64,000 nt of DNA from Kineococcus aurantiacus. Its GTDB lineage: Bacteria; Actinomycetota; Actinomycetes; Actinomycetales; Kineococcaceae. Both the position numbers and the translations under genes were made by a program. The stretch covers positions 3,038,001 to 3,102,000 of the forward strand of contig NZ_JACCBB010000001.1 of NCBI RefSeq assembly GCF_013409345.1, read 5' to 3'. Of the stretch, positions 1 through 7,924 are shown one piece after another (the first letter of the stretch is position 1; each line of letters starts with the position of its first letter). The notes beneath the pieces are model-generated. The model saw only the letters and a program-made list of their open reading frames with translations, did not search any database and was not told the origin of the DNA.

Positions 1-537
1 GGTGTTGACGACGAACTCCTGCGTCGCCGGGTCGTACGTGGCGGTCGTGCCGATGGACGACACGTCCGAGCCGTGGCCGGTCTCGGTCATGCCGAAGCAG
101 CCGACGAGGTCGAGGCGCAGCAGCGGGCCGAGCAGTTCGGCGTGGTGGCGCTCGGTGCCCAGGGCCTGCACGGCCCCGCCGAACAACCCCCACTGGACGC
201 CGGACTTGATCATCAGCGAGGCGTCGCCGAACCCCAGCATCTCGAACTGCGCGACCTGGCCGCCGGGGGAGTCGCCGCCGCCCCAGCGGGAGGCGAAACC
301 GCGCTCGTGCCCGCCCCACCGCGCGAGCTCGCGCAACCGGGCGCGCGTGAGGTCGCGGTGCTCGCGCGTGCCGAGGTGGTCGGTCGGGCCGAAGAGGTCC
401 GCGGGAGCCTGGGCGCGGAACTGCTCCTTGAGGTCGGCGAAGCGGCCGTCGAGGAAGCGGCGCAGGACGTCGGTGTCCAGCGGGGTCGCGGTGGTCGCGT
501 CGGCGGCGCTCTCGGCGGGGAGTTCGACGGTGGTCAC
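1..537 (-). CDS. acyl-CoA oxidase / acyl-CoA dehydrogenase family, N-terminal part (cut by window edge)
   Basis: The first 179 codons of a flavin-dependent acyl-CoA oxidase-like enzyme, which oxidises acyl-CoA to the 2-enoyl-CoA. The visible part has the helical N-terminal domain and the conserved stretch CFGMTETGHGSDV followed by SIGTTATYDP, typical of the oxidase branch (flavin/substrate contact region). Start GTG at 537 overlaps the TetR stop as GTGA, and an AGGAGG lies at 542-547 on the minus strand, 4 nt before it, so the two are translationally coupled. It supplies step one for the thiolase/FabG/MaoC genes opposite. The C-terminal part lies outside the window. Family certain; oxidase versus dehydrogenase probable. 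Confidence 0.88.
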   Translation of the reverse strand, partial: MTTVELPAESAADATTATPLDTDVLRRFLDGRFADLKEQFRAQAPADLFGPTDHLGTREHRDLTRARLRELARWGGHERGFASRWGGGDSPGGQVAQFEMLGFGDASLMIKSGVQWGLFGGAVQALGTERHHAELLGPLLRLDLVGCFGMTETGHGSDVSSIGTTATYDPATQEFVVNT

Positions 538-1184
538 GGGGCCTCCTGGGGGGTGAGGACGGCCGACAGGCCGCCCCAGGCGAGTTGGGTGAGGTCGGAG
601 ACGAGCGTGTCGGCCGGGACTCGTTCGGGACTGGAGATCCAGCGGTCGGCGGCGGTGCGGATCATCGCGATGAGGCCGTGCGCCACGGCGTCGGCCGAGG
701 AGTCGCGCGCGCCGCCGACGCGCAGGTGCGCGGTGATGGTGCGGGCGGTCTCGTCGGCGACGGTGGCCGACAGGCGCTGCACGGGGTCGGCGGTCAGCGG
801 CCGTTCGAGGAAGGGGTGCTGGACGACGAACCGGTAGACCTCCGGGTCGGCCTCCACGAGGTGGACGTACGCGTCGATGATCGCGGCGAGCGCGTCGCGG
901 GGGTCCCCGGCGCGGCGGGAGGCCTCGCCGAGCTCGCGCAGGATCCGGGAGTTCACCCGTTCGGCGACGGCGAGGTAGAGGTCCTCCTTGTCGGTGAAGT
1001 GCCGGTACAGGACGGTCTTGCTGGTGCCGGCGGCGGCGGCGACCTCGTCCATGCCGACCCCGGCGCCCTTGGCCGTGATGGCCCGCAGGGCGGCCGTCAC
1101 GAGTTCGGCGCGGCGGCGGCGGCGGTGCTCGGCCCAGCGCGTGGTCCGGCCGTCGGCGACGGGCTGGTCCTCGATGACGTCCAC
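534..1184 (-). CDS. TetR family transcriptional regulator
   Basis: A 216-residue TetR repressor. The N-terminal helix-turn-helix reads GVGMDEVAAAAGTSKTVLYR followed by HFTDKEDLY, and the C-terminal ligand domain is variable. I chose GTG 1184 because a TATCTT minus-10 box sits 6 nt upstream, giving a leaderless mRNA; the open frame continues upstream but through the promoter. It lies between the acyl-CoA oxidase (co-directional, 4-bp overlap) and the divergent thiolase operon. This is the usual arrangement for an acyl-CoA-responsive repressor of a beta-oxidation module; the ligand is inference. Confidence 0.92.
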   Translation of the reverse strand: MDVIEDQPVADGRTTRWAEHRRRRRAELVTAALRAITAKGAGVGMDEVAAAAGTSKTVLYRHFTDKEDLYLAVAERVNSRILRELGEASRRAGDPRDALAAIIDAYVHLVEADPEVYRFVVQHPFLERPLTADPVQRLSATVADETARTITAHLRVGGARDSSADAVAHGLIAMIRTAADRWISSPERVPADTLVSDLTQLAWGGLSAVLTPQEAP

Positions 1185-1190
1185 CTGCCG

Positions 1191-1196
1191 AAGATA
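1191..1196 (-). promoter_or_regulatory. minus-10 box of the TetR gene (leaderless)
   Basis: TATCTT on the minus strand, 6 nt before GTG 1184. No Shine-Dalgarno sequence lies between, so transcription should begin at or next to the start codon. Confidence 0.6.
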
Positions 1197-1227
1197 CCTC
1201 GAACCGCGGGTATCGGGTACCCCGAGT

Positions 1228-1249
1228 ACCTGGTAACTTCGGACCAGGT
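1228..1249. promoter_or_regulatory. candidate TetR operator over the thiolase promoter
   Basis: Perfect inverted repeat ACCTGGT (1228-1234) / ACCAGGT (1243-1249) with an 8-nt spacer. It covers a TAACTT minus-10-like box at 1234-1239 for the rightward operon. A second inverted repeat, GGTAC-N5-GTACC, lies beside it at 1216-1230 and contains part of the palindrome GGGTACCC (1215-1222). Both lie in the 89-bp divergent spacer. Binding by the adjacent TetR is inference. Confidence 0.55.
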
Positions 1250-1273
1250 CAGACACCGCGACGAGGGGGTTCC

Positions 1274-2515
1274 GTGACACGCAGGGCAGCGATCGTCGGA
1301 GGCAACCGCACACCGTTCGTCCGGGCCGGGCACCGCTACGCCCAGGTGTCCGCGCAGGACCTGCTCGTCGCCGCCCTCGACGGCCTCGTCGCCCGGTACG
1401 GGCTGGCGGGCGAACGGCTCGGGGAGGTCGTGGCCGGGGCCGTCCTCAAGCACAGCCGCGACCTGAACCTCACCCGCGAAGCCGTCCTGTCCACCGCCCT
1501 GGACCCGGCGACCCCCGCCTACGACGTGCAGCAGGCCTGCGCGACGGGCCTGGAGACCGCGGTCCTCGTCGCCAACAAGATCGCCCTCGGGCAGGTCGAG
1601 GCCGGGATCGCCGGCGGCACCGACTCCGCCAGCGACGCCCCCGTCGCCGTCGACGACGGGCTGCGGCGGGTGCTGCTGGAACTGTCCCGCGCGAAGACGC
1701 CCCGGGCCCGCCTGGCCGCGCTGGCCAAGCTGCGGCCCGGGCAGCTGCGGCCCGCCCCGCCGCGCAACGCCGAGGCGCGGACCGGGCTGTCGATGGGCGA
1801 GCACGCCGCCCGCACCGCCCTGGAGTTCTCCCTCACCCGCCAGGCGCAGGACGAGCTCGCCCTCGCCAGCCACCGCAACCTCGCCGCCGCCTACGACCGG
1901 GGTTTCTTCGACGACCTCCTCACCCCCTACCTCGGCGTGCGGCGCGACGACCTGCTGCGCCCCGACACCACCCTGGACAAGCTCGCCGCGCTGGACCCCG
2001 TGTTCGGGCGCGACCTGCCCGGCGAGGCGACCATGACGGCCGGCAACTCCACACCGCTGACCGACGGGGCCGCCGTGGTGCTGCTGGCCTCCGACGAGTG
2101 GGCCGCCGCCCGCCGGCTGCCCGTCCTGGCCCACCTCGTCGACGCCGAGACCGCCGCCGTCGACCACGTCCACGGCGAGGGGCTGCTCACCGCCCCCGTC
2201 GTCGCCGCCCCCCGGCTGCTGCAGCGCACCGGGCTCACGCTGGCCGACTTCGACCTCGTGGAGGTCCACGAGGCGTTCGCCTCCACGGTCCTGGCGACGC
2301 TGGCCGCGTGGGAACGCGACGGGCTGGGCACCGTCGCCCGGGACCGGCTCAACGTCACCGGCTCCTCCCTCGCCACCGGTCACCCCTTCGCCGCCACCGG
2401 CGCCCGGCTGCTCGCCACGACGGCCAAGCTGCTGCACGAGCGCGGCGGCGGGCGGGCGCTGATCTCGGTGTGCGCGGCCGGCGGGCAGGGCATCGTCGCG
2501 GTGGTGGAGGCGTGA
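1274..2515 (+). CDS. acetyl-CoA C-acetyltransferase / 3-ketoacyl-CoA thiolase
   Basis: A 413-residue thiolase that cleaves 3-ketoacyl-CoA (or condenses acetyl-CoA). The nucleophile is Cys89 in QQACATGLE, with His332 in EVHEAF, His370 in ATGHPFAATGA and Cys400 in SVCAAGGQG, so the catalytic set is complete. Start GTG 1274 is preceded by a purine-rich GACGAGGGGG. Its stop overlaps the next start as TGATG, so it heads a three-gene operon with FabG and MaoC. The same three families (fadA2, fabG4, htdX) neighbour each other in mycobacteria, which supports a fatty-acyl chain-turnover role. Whether it works degradatively or synthetically is not visible. Confidence 0.92.
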   Translation: MTRRAAIVGGNRTPFVRAGHRYAQVSAQDLLVAALDGLVARYGLAGERLGEVVAGAVLKHSRDLNLTREAVLSTALDPATPAYDVQQACATGLETAVLVANKIALGQVEAGIAGGTDSASDAPVAVDDGLRRVLLELSRAKTPRARLAALAKLRPGQLRPAPPRNAEARTGLSMGEHAARTALEFSLTRQAQDELALASHRNLAAAYDRGFFDDLLTPYLGVRRDDLLRPDTTLDKLAALDPVFGRDLPGEATMTAGNSTPLTDGAAVVLLASDEWAAARRLPVLAHLVDAETAAVDHVHGEGLLTAPVVAAPRLLQRTGLTLADFDLVEVHEAFASTVLATLAAWERDGLGTVARDRLNVTGSSLATGHPFAATGARLLATTAKLLHERGGGRALISVCAAGGQGIVAVVEA

Positions 2516-3828
2516 TGGGCCTGTCGGAGGACCCCTACGGCGCGTTCGTCCGCACCGCCCCCGGGAAGCTGCTGGCGTCGAGGGCCGGGCTGCCGAGACC
2601 TCCCCGGTTGCGCAGGTTCGTCCCCGACGAGGAGTGGGCCGTGGACCCGGCCCTCGTCGTCGGCCTCAGCGGGGCCGCGCGGGTGGACGAGGTCACGCAG
2701 TGGCTGCGGGACAGCGGGATCGCGGTGGGCCGCGGTGACGGGCCCCTGTCGGCGCTCGTCGTCGACGCCTCCGGGCTGCGCACCGTCGCCGAGCTCGACG
2801 AACTGCTGACCCTCGCCCCGCGGTTCCGGCGCACCAGGGGCCGGGTCCTCGTCCTGTCCGCGGTCCCCGCCGACGTCGAGGACCCCGAGGGCCGGGCCGT
2901 CCAGCGGGGTCTGGAGGGTTTCGTCCGCAGCCTCGCCAAGGAGGCCCGCGGCGGGACGACGGTGAACCTGCTGCGCGTCGCGGACGGGGCCTCCACGGCG
3001 CTGCGCAGCGCCGTGGAGTTCTTCTGCTCGGCCCGTTCGGCGTTCGTCGACGGGCAGCCGCTCGTCGTCGGCGAGGGGACCCCGGCCCCCGCCCGGGAAC
3101 GCCGGGTCGCCGTCGTCACCGGTGCGGCGCAGGGCATCGGGGCCGCCACGGCGCAGGTGCTGGCCCGTTCGGGCCACCACGTCGTCTGCGCCGACGTCGC
3201 CGCGGCGGGGGAGCAGCTGGCCGCCGTCGCGAACCGCGTGAAGGGTTCCACCCTGCACCTGGACGTCACCGCGCCCACCGCCCCGCAGCGCCTCGCCGAG
3301 CACCTGGCCGACCGGTTCGACGGCGCCGACGTCGTCGTCCACAACGCCGGCATCACGCGGGACCGCTCCTTCGTGAACCTCGACGAGGACGCCTGGCGCT
3401 CCGTGCTCGCGGTGAACCTGCTCGCCCCGGTCCGGCTCACCGAGGAGCTGCTGCGGCACCCGGGTGCGCTGGCCCCCGGCGCGCGGTTCGTCTGCCTGTC
3501 CTCCATCAACGGCCTGGCCGGGGCGAAGGGCCAGACGAACTACGCGACCAGCAAGGCCGGTCTCGTGGGGCTCGTCGAGGCGCTGGCCGCTCCGCTGGCC
3601 GCGCGCGGGTTCGCCGTCAACGCCGTCGCGCCGGGGTTCATCGAGACCCCCATGACCGCGGCCATGCCGCCGGTCCCGCGCGAACTGGGGCGCCGCACGT
3701 CCAGCCTGCAGCAGGGCGGCCTGCCGGTCGACGTGGCCGAGGCCGTCGGGTGGCTCGCGCAACCCGACGCCGCCGGGGTCGACGGGCAGGTGCTGCGGGT
3801 CTGCGGCCAGAACCTGCTGGGGGCCTGA
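2515..3828 (+). CDS. fabG: 3-oxoacyl-ACP/CoA reductase, high-molecular-weight FabG (FabG4 type)
   Basis: A 437-residue SDR of the HMwFabG class. Residues about 1-190 form a non-catalytic flavodoxin-like domain and residues about 195-437 a classical SDR domain. Visible motifs are TGAAQGIG (from residue 202), the NAG motif, Ser329/330 in CLSSINGLAG, and Tyr343 and Lys347 in NYATSKAG. It should reduce 3-ketoacyl thioesters with a pyridine nucleotide. Length and two-domain layout match mycobacterial FabG4 rather than the 250-residue housekeeping FabG. ATG 2515 overlaps the thiolase stop and its own stop overlaps the MaoC start, so the three products are coupled. Confidence 0.9.
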   Translation: MGLSEDPYGAFVRTAPGKLLASRAGLPRPPRLRRFVPDEEWAVDPALVVGLSGAARVDEVTQWLRDSGIAVGRGDGPLSALVVDASGLRTVAELDELLTLAPRFRRTRGRVLVLSAVPADVEDPEGRAVQRGLEGFVRSLAKEARGGTTVNLLRVADGASTALRSAVEFFCSARSAFVDGQPLVVGEGTPAPARERRVAVVTGAAQGIGAATAQVLARSGHHVVCADVAAAGEQLAAVANRVKGSTLHLDVTAPTAPQRLAEHLADRFDGADVVVHNAGITRDRSFVNLDEDAWRSVLAVNLLAPVRLTEELLRHPGALAPGARFVCLSSINGLAGAKGQTNYATSKAGLVGLVEALAAPLAARGFAVNAVAPGFIETPMTAAMPPVPRELGRRTSSLQQGGLPVDVAEAVGWLAQPDAAGVDGQVLRVCGQNLLGA

Positions 3829-4676
3829 TGGAACGCGAACTCACCGCACGGCCCGCGCTGGGCCCCCTCTACGCGCGGGCGCTGGTGTCCCGCCCGTCCG
3901 GGTCGCTGGACTTCCCGCGCGTGCGCGTCGTGGAGCGCGCGGTCCGGTTCGACGTCGACCGGCTCGCGGCGTACTGCCGGCTCACGGGTTTCCCCGTGCG
4001 CGACACCGTCCCCCTGCCGTACCCGCAGGCCGTGGGTTTCGCCCACCAGGTCGACCTCATGGTCCGGGAGGCGTTCCCGTTCACCGTGGCGGGGGTCCTG
4101 CACCTGCGCCAGGAGTTCGAGCAGACCCGCGCGCTGGGCGTCACCGAGGAGTTCGACCTGTCGGTGCGGGCCGTGGCCATGCACGCCCACCGGCGCGGCG
4201 CGACCGTCGACCTGCTGACCGAGCTCACCGCCGGCGGCGGGACCGTGTGGACCGGCCGCAGCCGCTACCTGGCCCGCGGGGTGCGCTGGCCCGGCACCCC
4301 CCGGGAGGGGGAACGGCTCGACGCCCCCGACGGGGAGGGCACCCTGTGGCGGGTCCCCGCCGACACCGGCCGCCGGTACGCGGCCCTCAGCGGCGACCGC
4401 AACCCCATCCACCTGTCCCCGCTGACCGCGCGGGCGTTCGGTTTCCGGCGGGCCGTCGCCCACGGGATGTGGACGGCCTCGCGGGCCCTGGCCGACCTCG
4501 GCGGGCCCGCGCCCGGCGCCGCGCGGTTCGAGGTGGAGTTCGCCTCCCCGGTGTTCCTGCCCTCCACGGTGCGGCACGTCGCGGTCCCCGTCGAGGGCGG
4601 CTGGAGCAGCGCCCTGCGCAGCCGCGACCACGCGAAGGTGCACCTGGCGACGCGGTTCACGGCCGGTGACGCCTGA
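3828..4676 (+). CDS. MaoC-like (R)-hydroxyacyl thioester dehydratase
   Basis: A 282-residue double-hotdog protein like the HtdX/HtdZ dehydratases. The hydratase-2 signature YAALSGDRNPIH occupies residues 184-195, with the expected catalytic Asp190 and His195, followed by the AHGMWT helix. The N-terminal half is a degenerate hotdog that should shape the acyl tunnel. It interconverts 3-hydroxyacyl and 2-enoyl thioesters, the step between the FabG and acyl-CoA oxidase encoded alongside. ATG 3828 shares one base with the preceding stop. Confidence 0.9.
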   Translation: MERELTARPALGPLYARALVSRPSGSLDFPRVRVVERAVRFDVDRLAAYCRLTGFPVRDTVPLPYPQAVGFAHQVDLMVREAFPFTVAGVLHLRQEFEQTRALGVTEEFDLSVRAVAMHAHRRGATVDLLTELTAGGGTVWTGRSRYLARGVRWPGTPREGERLDAPDGEGTLWRVPADTGRRYAALSGDRNPIHLSPLTARAFGFRRAVAHGMWTASRALADLGGPAPGAARFEVEFASPVFLPSTVRHVAVPVEGGWSSALRSRDHAKVHLATRFTAGDA

Positions 4677-4689
4677 CGTCGCGCCGGGG

Positions 4690-4695
4690 TAGGTT
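4690..4695 (+). promoter_or_regulatory. minus-10 box TAGGTT of the VOC gene (leaderless)
   Basis: TAGGTT ends 6 nt before GTG 4702 and no Shine-Dalgarno sequence is present, so the VOC gene probably has its own leaderless transcript although it follows the operon by only 25 nt. Confidence 0.6.
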
Positions 4696-4701
4696 CGGCC
4701 C

Positions 4702-5049
4702 GTGATCGGGACCGTCGACGAGGTCGTCATCGACTGCGCTGAACCGGCCGTGCTGGCGGCGTTCTGGGCGCGCGTCCTGGGCGGTGAACCCGTCGGGCGC
4801 GACGAGGCGTGGTGGTCCGTCGTGCCGCCGGGGTGGACCCAGCTGGCGTTCCAGAAGGTGCCCGAGACCAAGACCGTCAAGAACCGCCTGCACCTGGACG
4901 TGCGGGTGGACGACGTCGAGGCCGCCGCCGCGCGGGCCGAGGCGCTGGGGGCGCGCCGGGTGGGGCCGGTGCACCACGACCGGGCCGGTTCCTTCCAGGT
5001 CCTGCTGGACCCCGAGGGCAACGAGTGGTGCGTGGTGAAACCCGCCTGA
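4702..5049 (+). CDS. VOC (glyoxalase/bleomycin-resistance) family protein
   Basis: A 115-residue single-domain VOC protein: one paired beta-alpha-beta-beta-beta module, beginning with VDEVVIDCAEPAVLAAFWARV and ending LLDPEGNEWCVV. The C-terminal glutamate/asparagine stretch is where VOC metal ligands usually lie. Substrate cannot be inferred; such proteins range from dioxygenases to antibiotic-binding proteins. It follows the fatty-acyl operon but has its own minus-10 box at the start codon, and it converges on the esterase gene across a GC-rich hairpin. Confidence 0.88.
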   Translation: MIGTVDEVVIDCAEPAVLAAFWARVLGGEPVGRDEAWWSVVPPGWTQLAFQKVPETKTVKNRLHLDVRVDDVEAAAARAEALGARRVGPVHHDRAGSFQVLLDPEGNEWCVVKPA

Positions 5050-5057
5050 GACCGGGC

Positions 5058-5073
5058 GCGGGGCGGGCCCCGC
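5058..5073. terminator. hairpin between convergent genes
   Basis: GCGGGGC / GCCCCGC with a 2-nt loop, between the VOC stop and the esterase stop on the opposite strand. No T-tract follows, which is common in very GC-rich actinobacteria. It could stop both transcripts. Confidence 0.5.
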
Positions 5074-5082
5074 CGTCGCCGC

Positions 5083-5991
5083 TCAGGGCGCCGGGCGCAA
5101 CCTCCGGCCGATGCCCTCGACCAGGACCCGGGCGGCGGCCCGCCCCGGGGCCGTCGGCAGCAGGGGGTAGACGTGCAGCTGGCCGGGCGCCTCGTGGAAC
5201 TCCACGTCGCCGCCCACCGCGCGCAGCCGCCGGTCGAGCTCGCGGGCGTCGGGGTTGAGGATGTCGCGGGTGCCGGTGAAGACGACCACCGGGCCCAGGC
5301 CGCCGAGGTCGCCGAACAGGGGGCTGACCGCCGGGTCGGTCACCGGCAGGTCGCCGCTCCACGCCGCGGCCAGGGCGCGGGTGCCGGGGACCCCCAGCCA
5401 CGGGTCGCGCGGCTGCACCCGGGGGATGCCCGGGTTGGCGAAGGTGAGGTCGAGAGCCGGTGAGACCAGCGTGGTCACCGGCACCCGCAGACCCTCGTCG
5501 CGCAGGTGCAGGGCGGTGGACAGCGCGATCTGCCCGCCCGCGGAGTCGCCCAGCAGCGCCGTCGGCCCGTACCGCCCGGTGCGCTCGCGGACGATCCCGG
5601 CCACCCGGTCGCGCACGACCCGGGCGCTGCCGTGGGGCAGGAGGGGGTAGACGGGCACCGTGACCACGGCCCCGGTGCCGGCGGCGACGTCGGCGGCCAG
5701 GCGCCACTGGGGGGAGCTGATCTGGTTCACCCACCCGCCGCCGTGGACGTAGACGACACCGCCCACGGGCGTGCGGGGCGCGGTCGGGGTGATCGAGTAG
5801 ACGGGCCAGCCGCCGTCGGTGACCACGTCGACGCGCACGTCCGGGCGCAACCGGCGCGGGGGGCCGTACGCGGCCGGGCGCAGCGCGGCCTCGCGGACCC
5901 GGTCGCGCGCGCCCTGCTCGGTGACGTAGGGACGGTTGCGCCGCAGCAGCTTCACCACCACGGGAGCCAGGGCGCTGGCGGGGTCGGTCAC
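5083..5991 (-). CDS. alpha/beta hydrolase, hormone-sensitive-lipase-type esterase
   Basis: A 302-residue esterase/lipase with the HSL-family oxyanion motif HGGGW (residues 83-87), the nucleophile elbow GDSAGG (Ser150), Asp243 in GTRDILN and His273 in QLHVYP, so the triad is complete. No signal peptide is seen, so it is probably cytosolic and acts on short acyl esters. Start GTG 5991 overlaps the stop of a small upstream ORF as GTGA; the longer open frame upstream of it lacks esterase-like sequence. Natural substrate unknown. Confidence 0.9.
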   Translation of the reverse strand: MTDPASALAPVVVKLLRRNRPYVTEQGARDRVREAALRPAAYGPPRRLRPDVRVDVVTDGGWPVYSITPTAPRTPVGGVVYVHGGGWVNQISSPQWRLAADVAAGTGAVVTVPVYPLLPHGSARVVRDRVAGIVRERTGRYGPTALLGDSAGGQIALSTALHLRDEGLRVPVTTLVSPALDLTFANPGIPRVQPRDPWLGVPGTRALAAAWSGDLPVTDPAVSPLFGDLGGLGPVVVFTGTRDILNPDARELDRRLRAVGGDVEFHEAPGQLHVYPLLPTAPGRAAARVLVEGIGRRLRPAP

Positions 5992-6179
5992 GGGCCTCGG
6001 TCTCCTCCGGTCGGTCTGCCTCCCCACGGTGCCCCTGCGGCGGCCACCGCGCACGGGGGCGCGGGGGCACCGGACGGCCGGGGCACCCGCACGGTGACGC
6101 GGGAGTCGTCGCGGGTGGGGGGCACGACCTCCCCGGTCCACGGGTCCTCCAGGTGGCCGACCTCGACGACGATATCCAC
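5988..6179 (-). CDS. small hypothetical protein coupled to the esterase
   Basis: A 63-codon frame from GTG 6179 whose stop overlaps the esterase start (GTGA). The first half (MDIVVEVGHLEDPWTGEVV) looks protein-like with alternating hydrophobic residues; the second half is proline/glycine rich. No clear Shine-Dalgarno sequence precedes it and I recognise no family. The overlap suggests coupled translation, but a chance ORF in high-GC DNA is possible. Confidence 0.4.
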   Translation of the reverse strand: MDIVVEVGHLEDPWTGEVVPPTRDDSRVTVRVPRPSGAPAPPCAVAAAGAPWGGRPTGGDRGP

Positions 6180-6326
6180 GGCCCGAACTCACGACGTCCC
6201 GGGCGCAGGCTTCGAGGTGCGCCGGCCCGGCGGCAGGGGCACCGTGACGTCGACCCCGGCCCTCGGCCCGCCCGCGGACCGCCGGGTGACGTCGACGGCT
6301 CGACCCGATCGAGGAGGACGGTGCGC

Positions 6327-6833
6327 GTGAGTCGACGTCGGGGACCGGTGGCCCTCGCGGCCTGCGCGGTGGCTTGCGCGGTGGCCTTCGCGGTGGGTGG
6401 GTGCGGCGCCCCGTCGTTCGAGGGGGCGGTGCCCGCCCTCTCGCAGCCGCAGACCGAGCAGGACCGGCTGCCGGCCCGTGCGAGCGGGGCGCGTGCCGAG
6501 GCCGTCGACCCCGGGTCGACCAGGTACCTCGGCGGCACCCAGGTGGCCGAGTACTGGGTGGGGCTCGACGGCGAGGAGATCTGCCTCGTCCAGTCGCTGC
6601 GGGGGACGGGGACCGTGGGGAGCTCCTGCGCGGGGGCCGACGTGTTCGAGCGGTCCGGCGTCCGGGTGAGCACGAGTTCCGCGGACGTGTCGGCCACGGG
6701 GCTCCTGGTCCCCGAGGGGTTCGACGCGGCCGACGCCACGGGGGACGCCGCGGGGGACGAGGAGTGGGTGGCCGTCAACGACAACCTGCTGGCCCCGGCG
6801 GACGAGGGCGGGTCGCCGGCCTCGTCCGGGTGA
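6327..6833 (+). CDS. hypothetical lipoprotein
   Basis: A 168-residue secreted protein. A positively charged N-terminus (VSRRR) is followed by a hydrophobic stretch ending in the lipobox-like AFAVGGC, so it is probably a diacylglycerol-anchored lipoprotein cleaved before the Cys. The mature part is acidic and low-complexity with two further cysteines (EICLVQ, GSSCAGA). AGGAGG at 6312-6317 lies 9 nt before GTG 6327; GTG 6321 in the same frame is an alternative. No family recognised. Confidence 0.75.
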   Translation: MSRRRGPVALAACAVACAVAFAVGGCGAPSFEGAVPALSQPQTEQDRLPARASGARAEAVDPGSTRYLGGTQVAEYWVGLDGEEICLVQSLRGTGTVGSSCAGADVFERSGVRVSTSSADVSATGLLVPEGFDAADATGDAAGDEEWVAVNDNLLAPADEGGSPASSG

Positions 6834-6869
6834 CCGGGGCTCCGGGACCGGGACGGCGGTCCCGTCCTC

Positions 6870-6875
6870 CAGACT
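6870..6875 (+). promoter_or_regulatory. minus-10 box CAGACT (leaderless)
   Basis: CAGACT ends 6 nt before GTG 6882, the same geometry as other leaderless genes in the window. An identical box precedes the WYL regulator at 34883. Confidence 0.5.
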
Positions 6876-6881
6876 CACCCC

Positions 6882-7295
6882 GTGGACGCATCACACGCCC
6901 TGCTGACCGCTGCCGGTGTGCACGCGGGTTTCCAGGCGACGATCACCCTGGTCGCCTACCCGGCGCTGGTCGCGACGCCGGCGGGCTCGTGGGCGCAGGT
7001 CCACACCGCCCACTCCCGGCGCGTCACCCCGCTGGTCGCCGTCGTGTACGGGGCGGTGCTCGCCGCGTGGGTCTGGGTGTTCACCGACGGCGGGCTCGGC
7101 GCGGCCACGTGGGTGGCGGCCGCGGGCAGCGTCACCACGGGCGCGACGACCGCCCTGCGGGCCGCGCCGACCCACACCCGCCTCGGTCGCGAGGGCCCTC
7201 GACCGGAGCTGCTGCGCCGCCTCCTGCGCGCCGACCGCCTCCGGCTGGTGGGCGCGTCGCTGACCCTCGGTGGTGCGCTGGTCGCGGCCTGGTGA
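6882..7295 (+). CDS. small integral membrane protein
   Basis: A 137-residue protein with about four hydrophobic segments (around residues 5-30, 45-67, 72-92 and 118-137), like DUF1772-type small membrane proteins of actinobacteria. No catalytic motif is visible. It stands alone between a lipoprotein gene and a convergent Lrp regulator, and its stop codon sits inside a strong hairpin. Function unknown. Confidence 0.75.
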   Translation: MDASHALLTAAGVHAGFQATITLVAYPALVATPAGSWAQVHTAHSRRVTPLVAVVYGAVLAAWVWVFTDGGLGAATWVAAAGSVTTGATTALRAAPTHTRLGREGPRPELLRRLLRADRLRLVGASLTLGGALVAAW

Positions 7296-7316
7296 GTCGC
7301 GGTGTCGCGGCTCACC
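7291..7316. terminator. stem-loop over the stop codon, between convergent genes
   Basis: GGTGAGTCGCG (7291-7301) pairs with CGCGGCTCACC (7306-7316): an 11-bp stem with one T-G wobble and a GTGT loop. It contains the stop codon of the membrane protein (7293-7295) and lies before the end of the opposing Lrp gene, so it may serve both strands. Confidence 0.6.
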
Positions 7317-7371
7317 CGGGGGTTCCGTCGGGGGCGGCTCCGGCGCGGGTGCGGCAGTACGTGCGCGGGGC

Positions 7372-7830
7372 CTACGCGGGGTTGAGGCGTCGGCGCGGCA
7401 GCGGGCTGGAGTAGACGACGCTGGTGGTGATGCCGCCCAGGGTCGCCAGCTTGCCGGTGATGCGCTCCAGGTCCCGCATGGACCGGGCCAGGACCTTCAG
7501 GACGAAGCAGTCGTCACCGGTGACGTGGTGGGCCTCGACGACCTCGGGGGTGACCTCCAGCAGGTCGTGGAACGGCTTGTAGTTGCCCGTGGGGTAGGCC
7601 AGGCGCACGAACGCCGTCACGGCGTAGCCCAGCGCCTCCGGGTCCAGGGTGGCGCTGTAGCCGGTGATGACCCCCGTGTCGGTGAGGCGACGCAGCCGCT
7701 CGGCGGTGGCGCTGGCCGAGAGGTTGATCGCCCGGGCCAGGTCGGCGACGCTGATCCGGCCGTCCCGTTGCAGCTGCTCCAGGATGCTGTGATCGGTCGC
7801 ATCGAGGATCGGCCGGGGATTCGTCGCCAC
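7372..7830 (-). CDS. Lrp/AsnC family transcriptional regulator
   Basis: A 152-residue one-domain-plus-RAM regulator. The N-terminal winged HTH is ILEQLQRDGRISVADLARAI with LSASATAERLRRL as recognition helix, followed by an alpha/beta ligand domain ending in a typical VVYSSPLPRR tail. It starts at GTG 7830, 7 nt after a TACTTT minus-10 box. It is divergent from a rhodanese gene; Lrp regulators often control the gene they face, so rhodanese control is a reasonable inference. An amino acid is the likely effector. Confidence 0.92.
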   Translation of the reverse strand: MATNPRPILDATDHSILEQLQRDGRISVADLARAINLSASATAERLRRLTDTGVITGYSATLDPEALGYAVTAFVRLAYPTGNYKPFHDLLEVTPEVVEAHHVTGDDCFVLKVLARSMRDLERITGKLATLGGITTSVVYSSPLPRRRLNPA

Positions 7831-7837
7831 GACCGCG

Positions 7838-7843
7838 AAAGTA
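7838..7843 (-). promoter_or_regulatory. minus-10 box TACTTT of the Lrp gene (leaderless)
   Basis: TACTTT on the minus strand, 7 nt before GTG 7830, without a ribosome-binding site. Confidence 0.55.
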
Positions 7844-7924
7844 CCAGCGGATCGACGGCGGTACCGCGTCAGAGCCGTGGATGGTCCCTGGTGCGGCCGA
7901 GGCCGGTCGAGTTCGATGGTGGGC

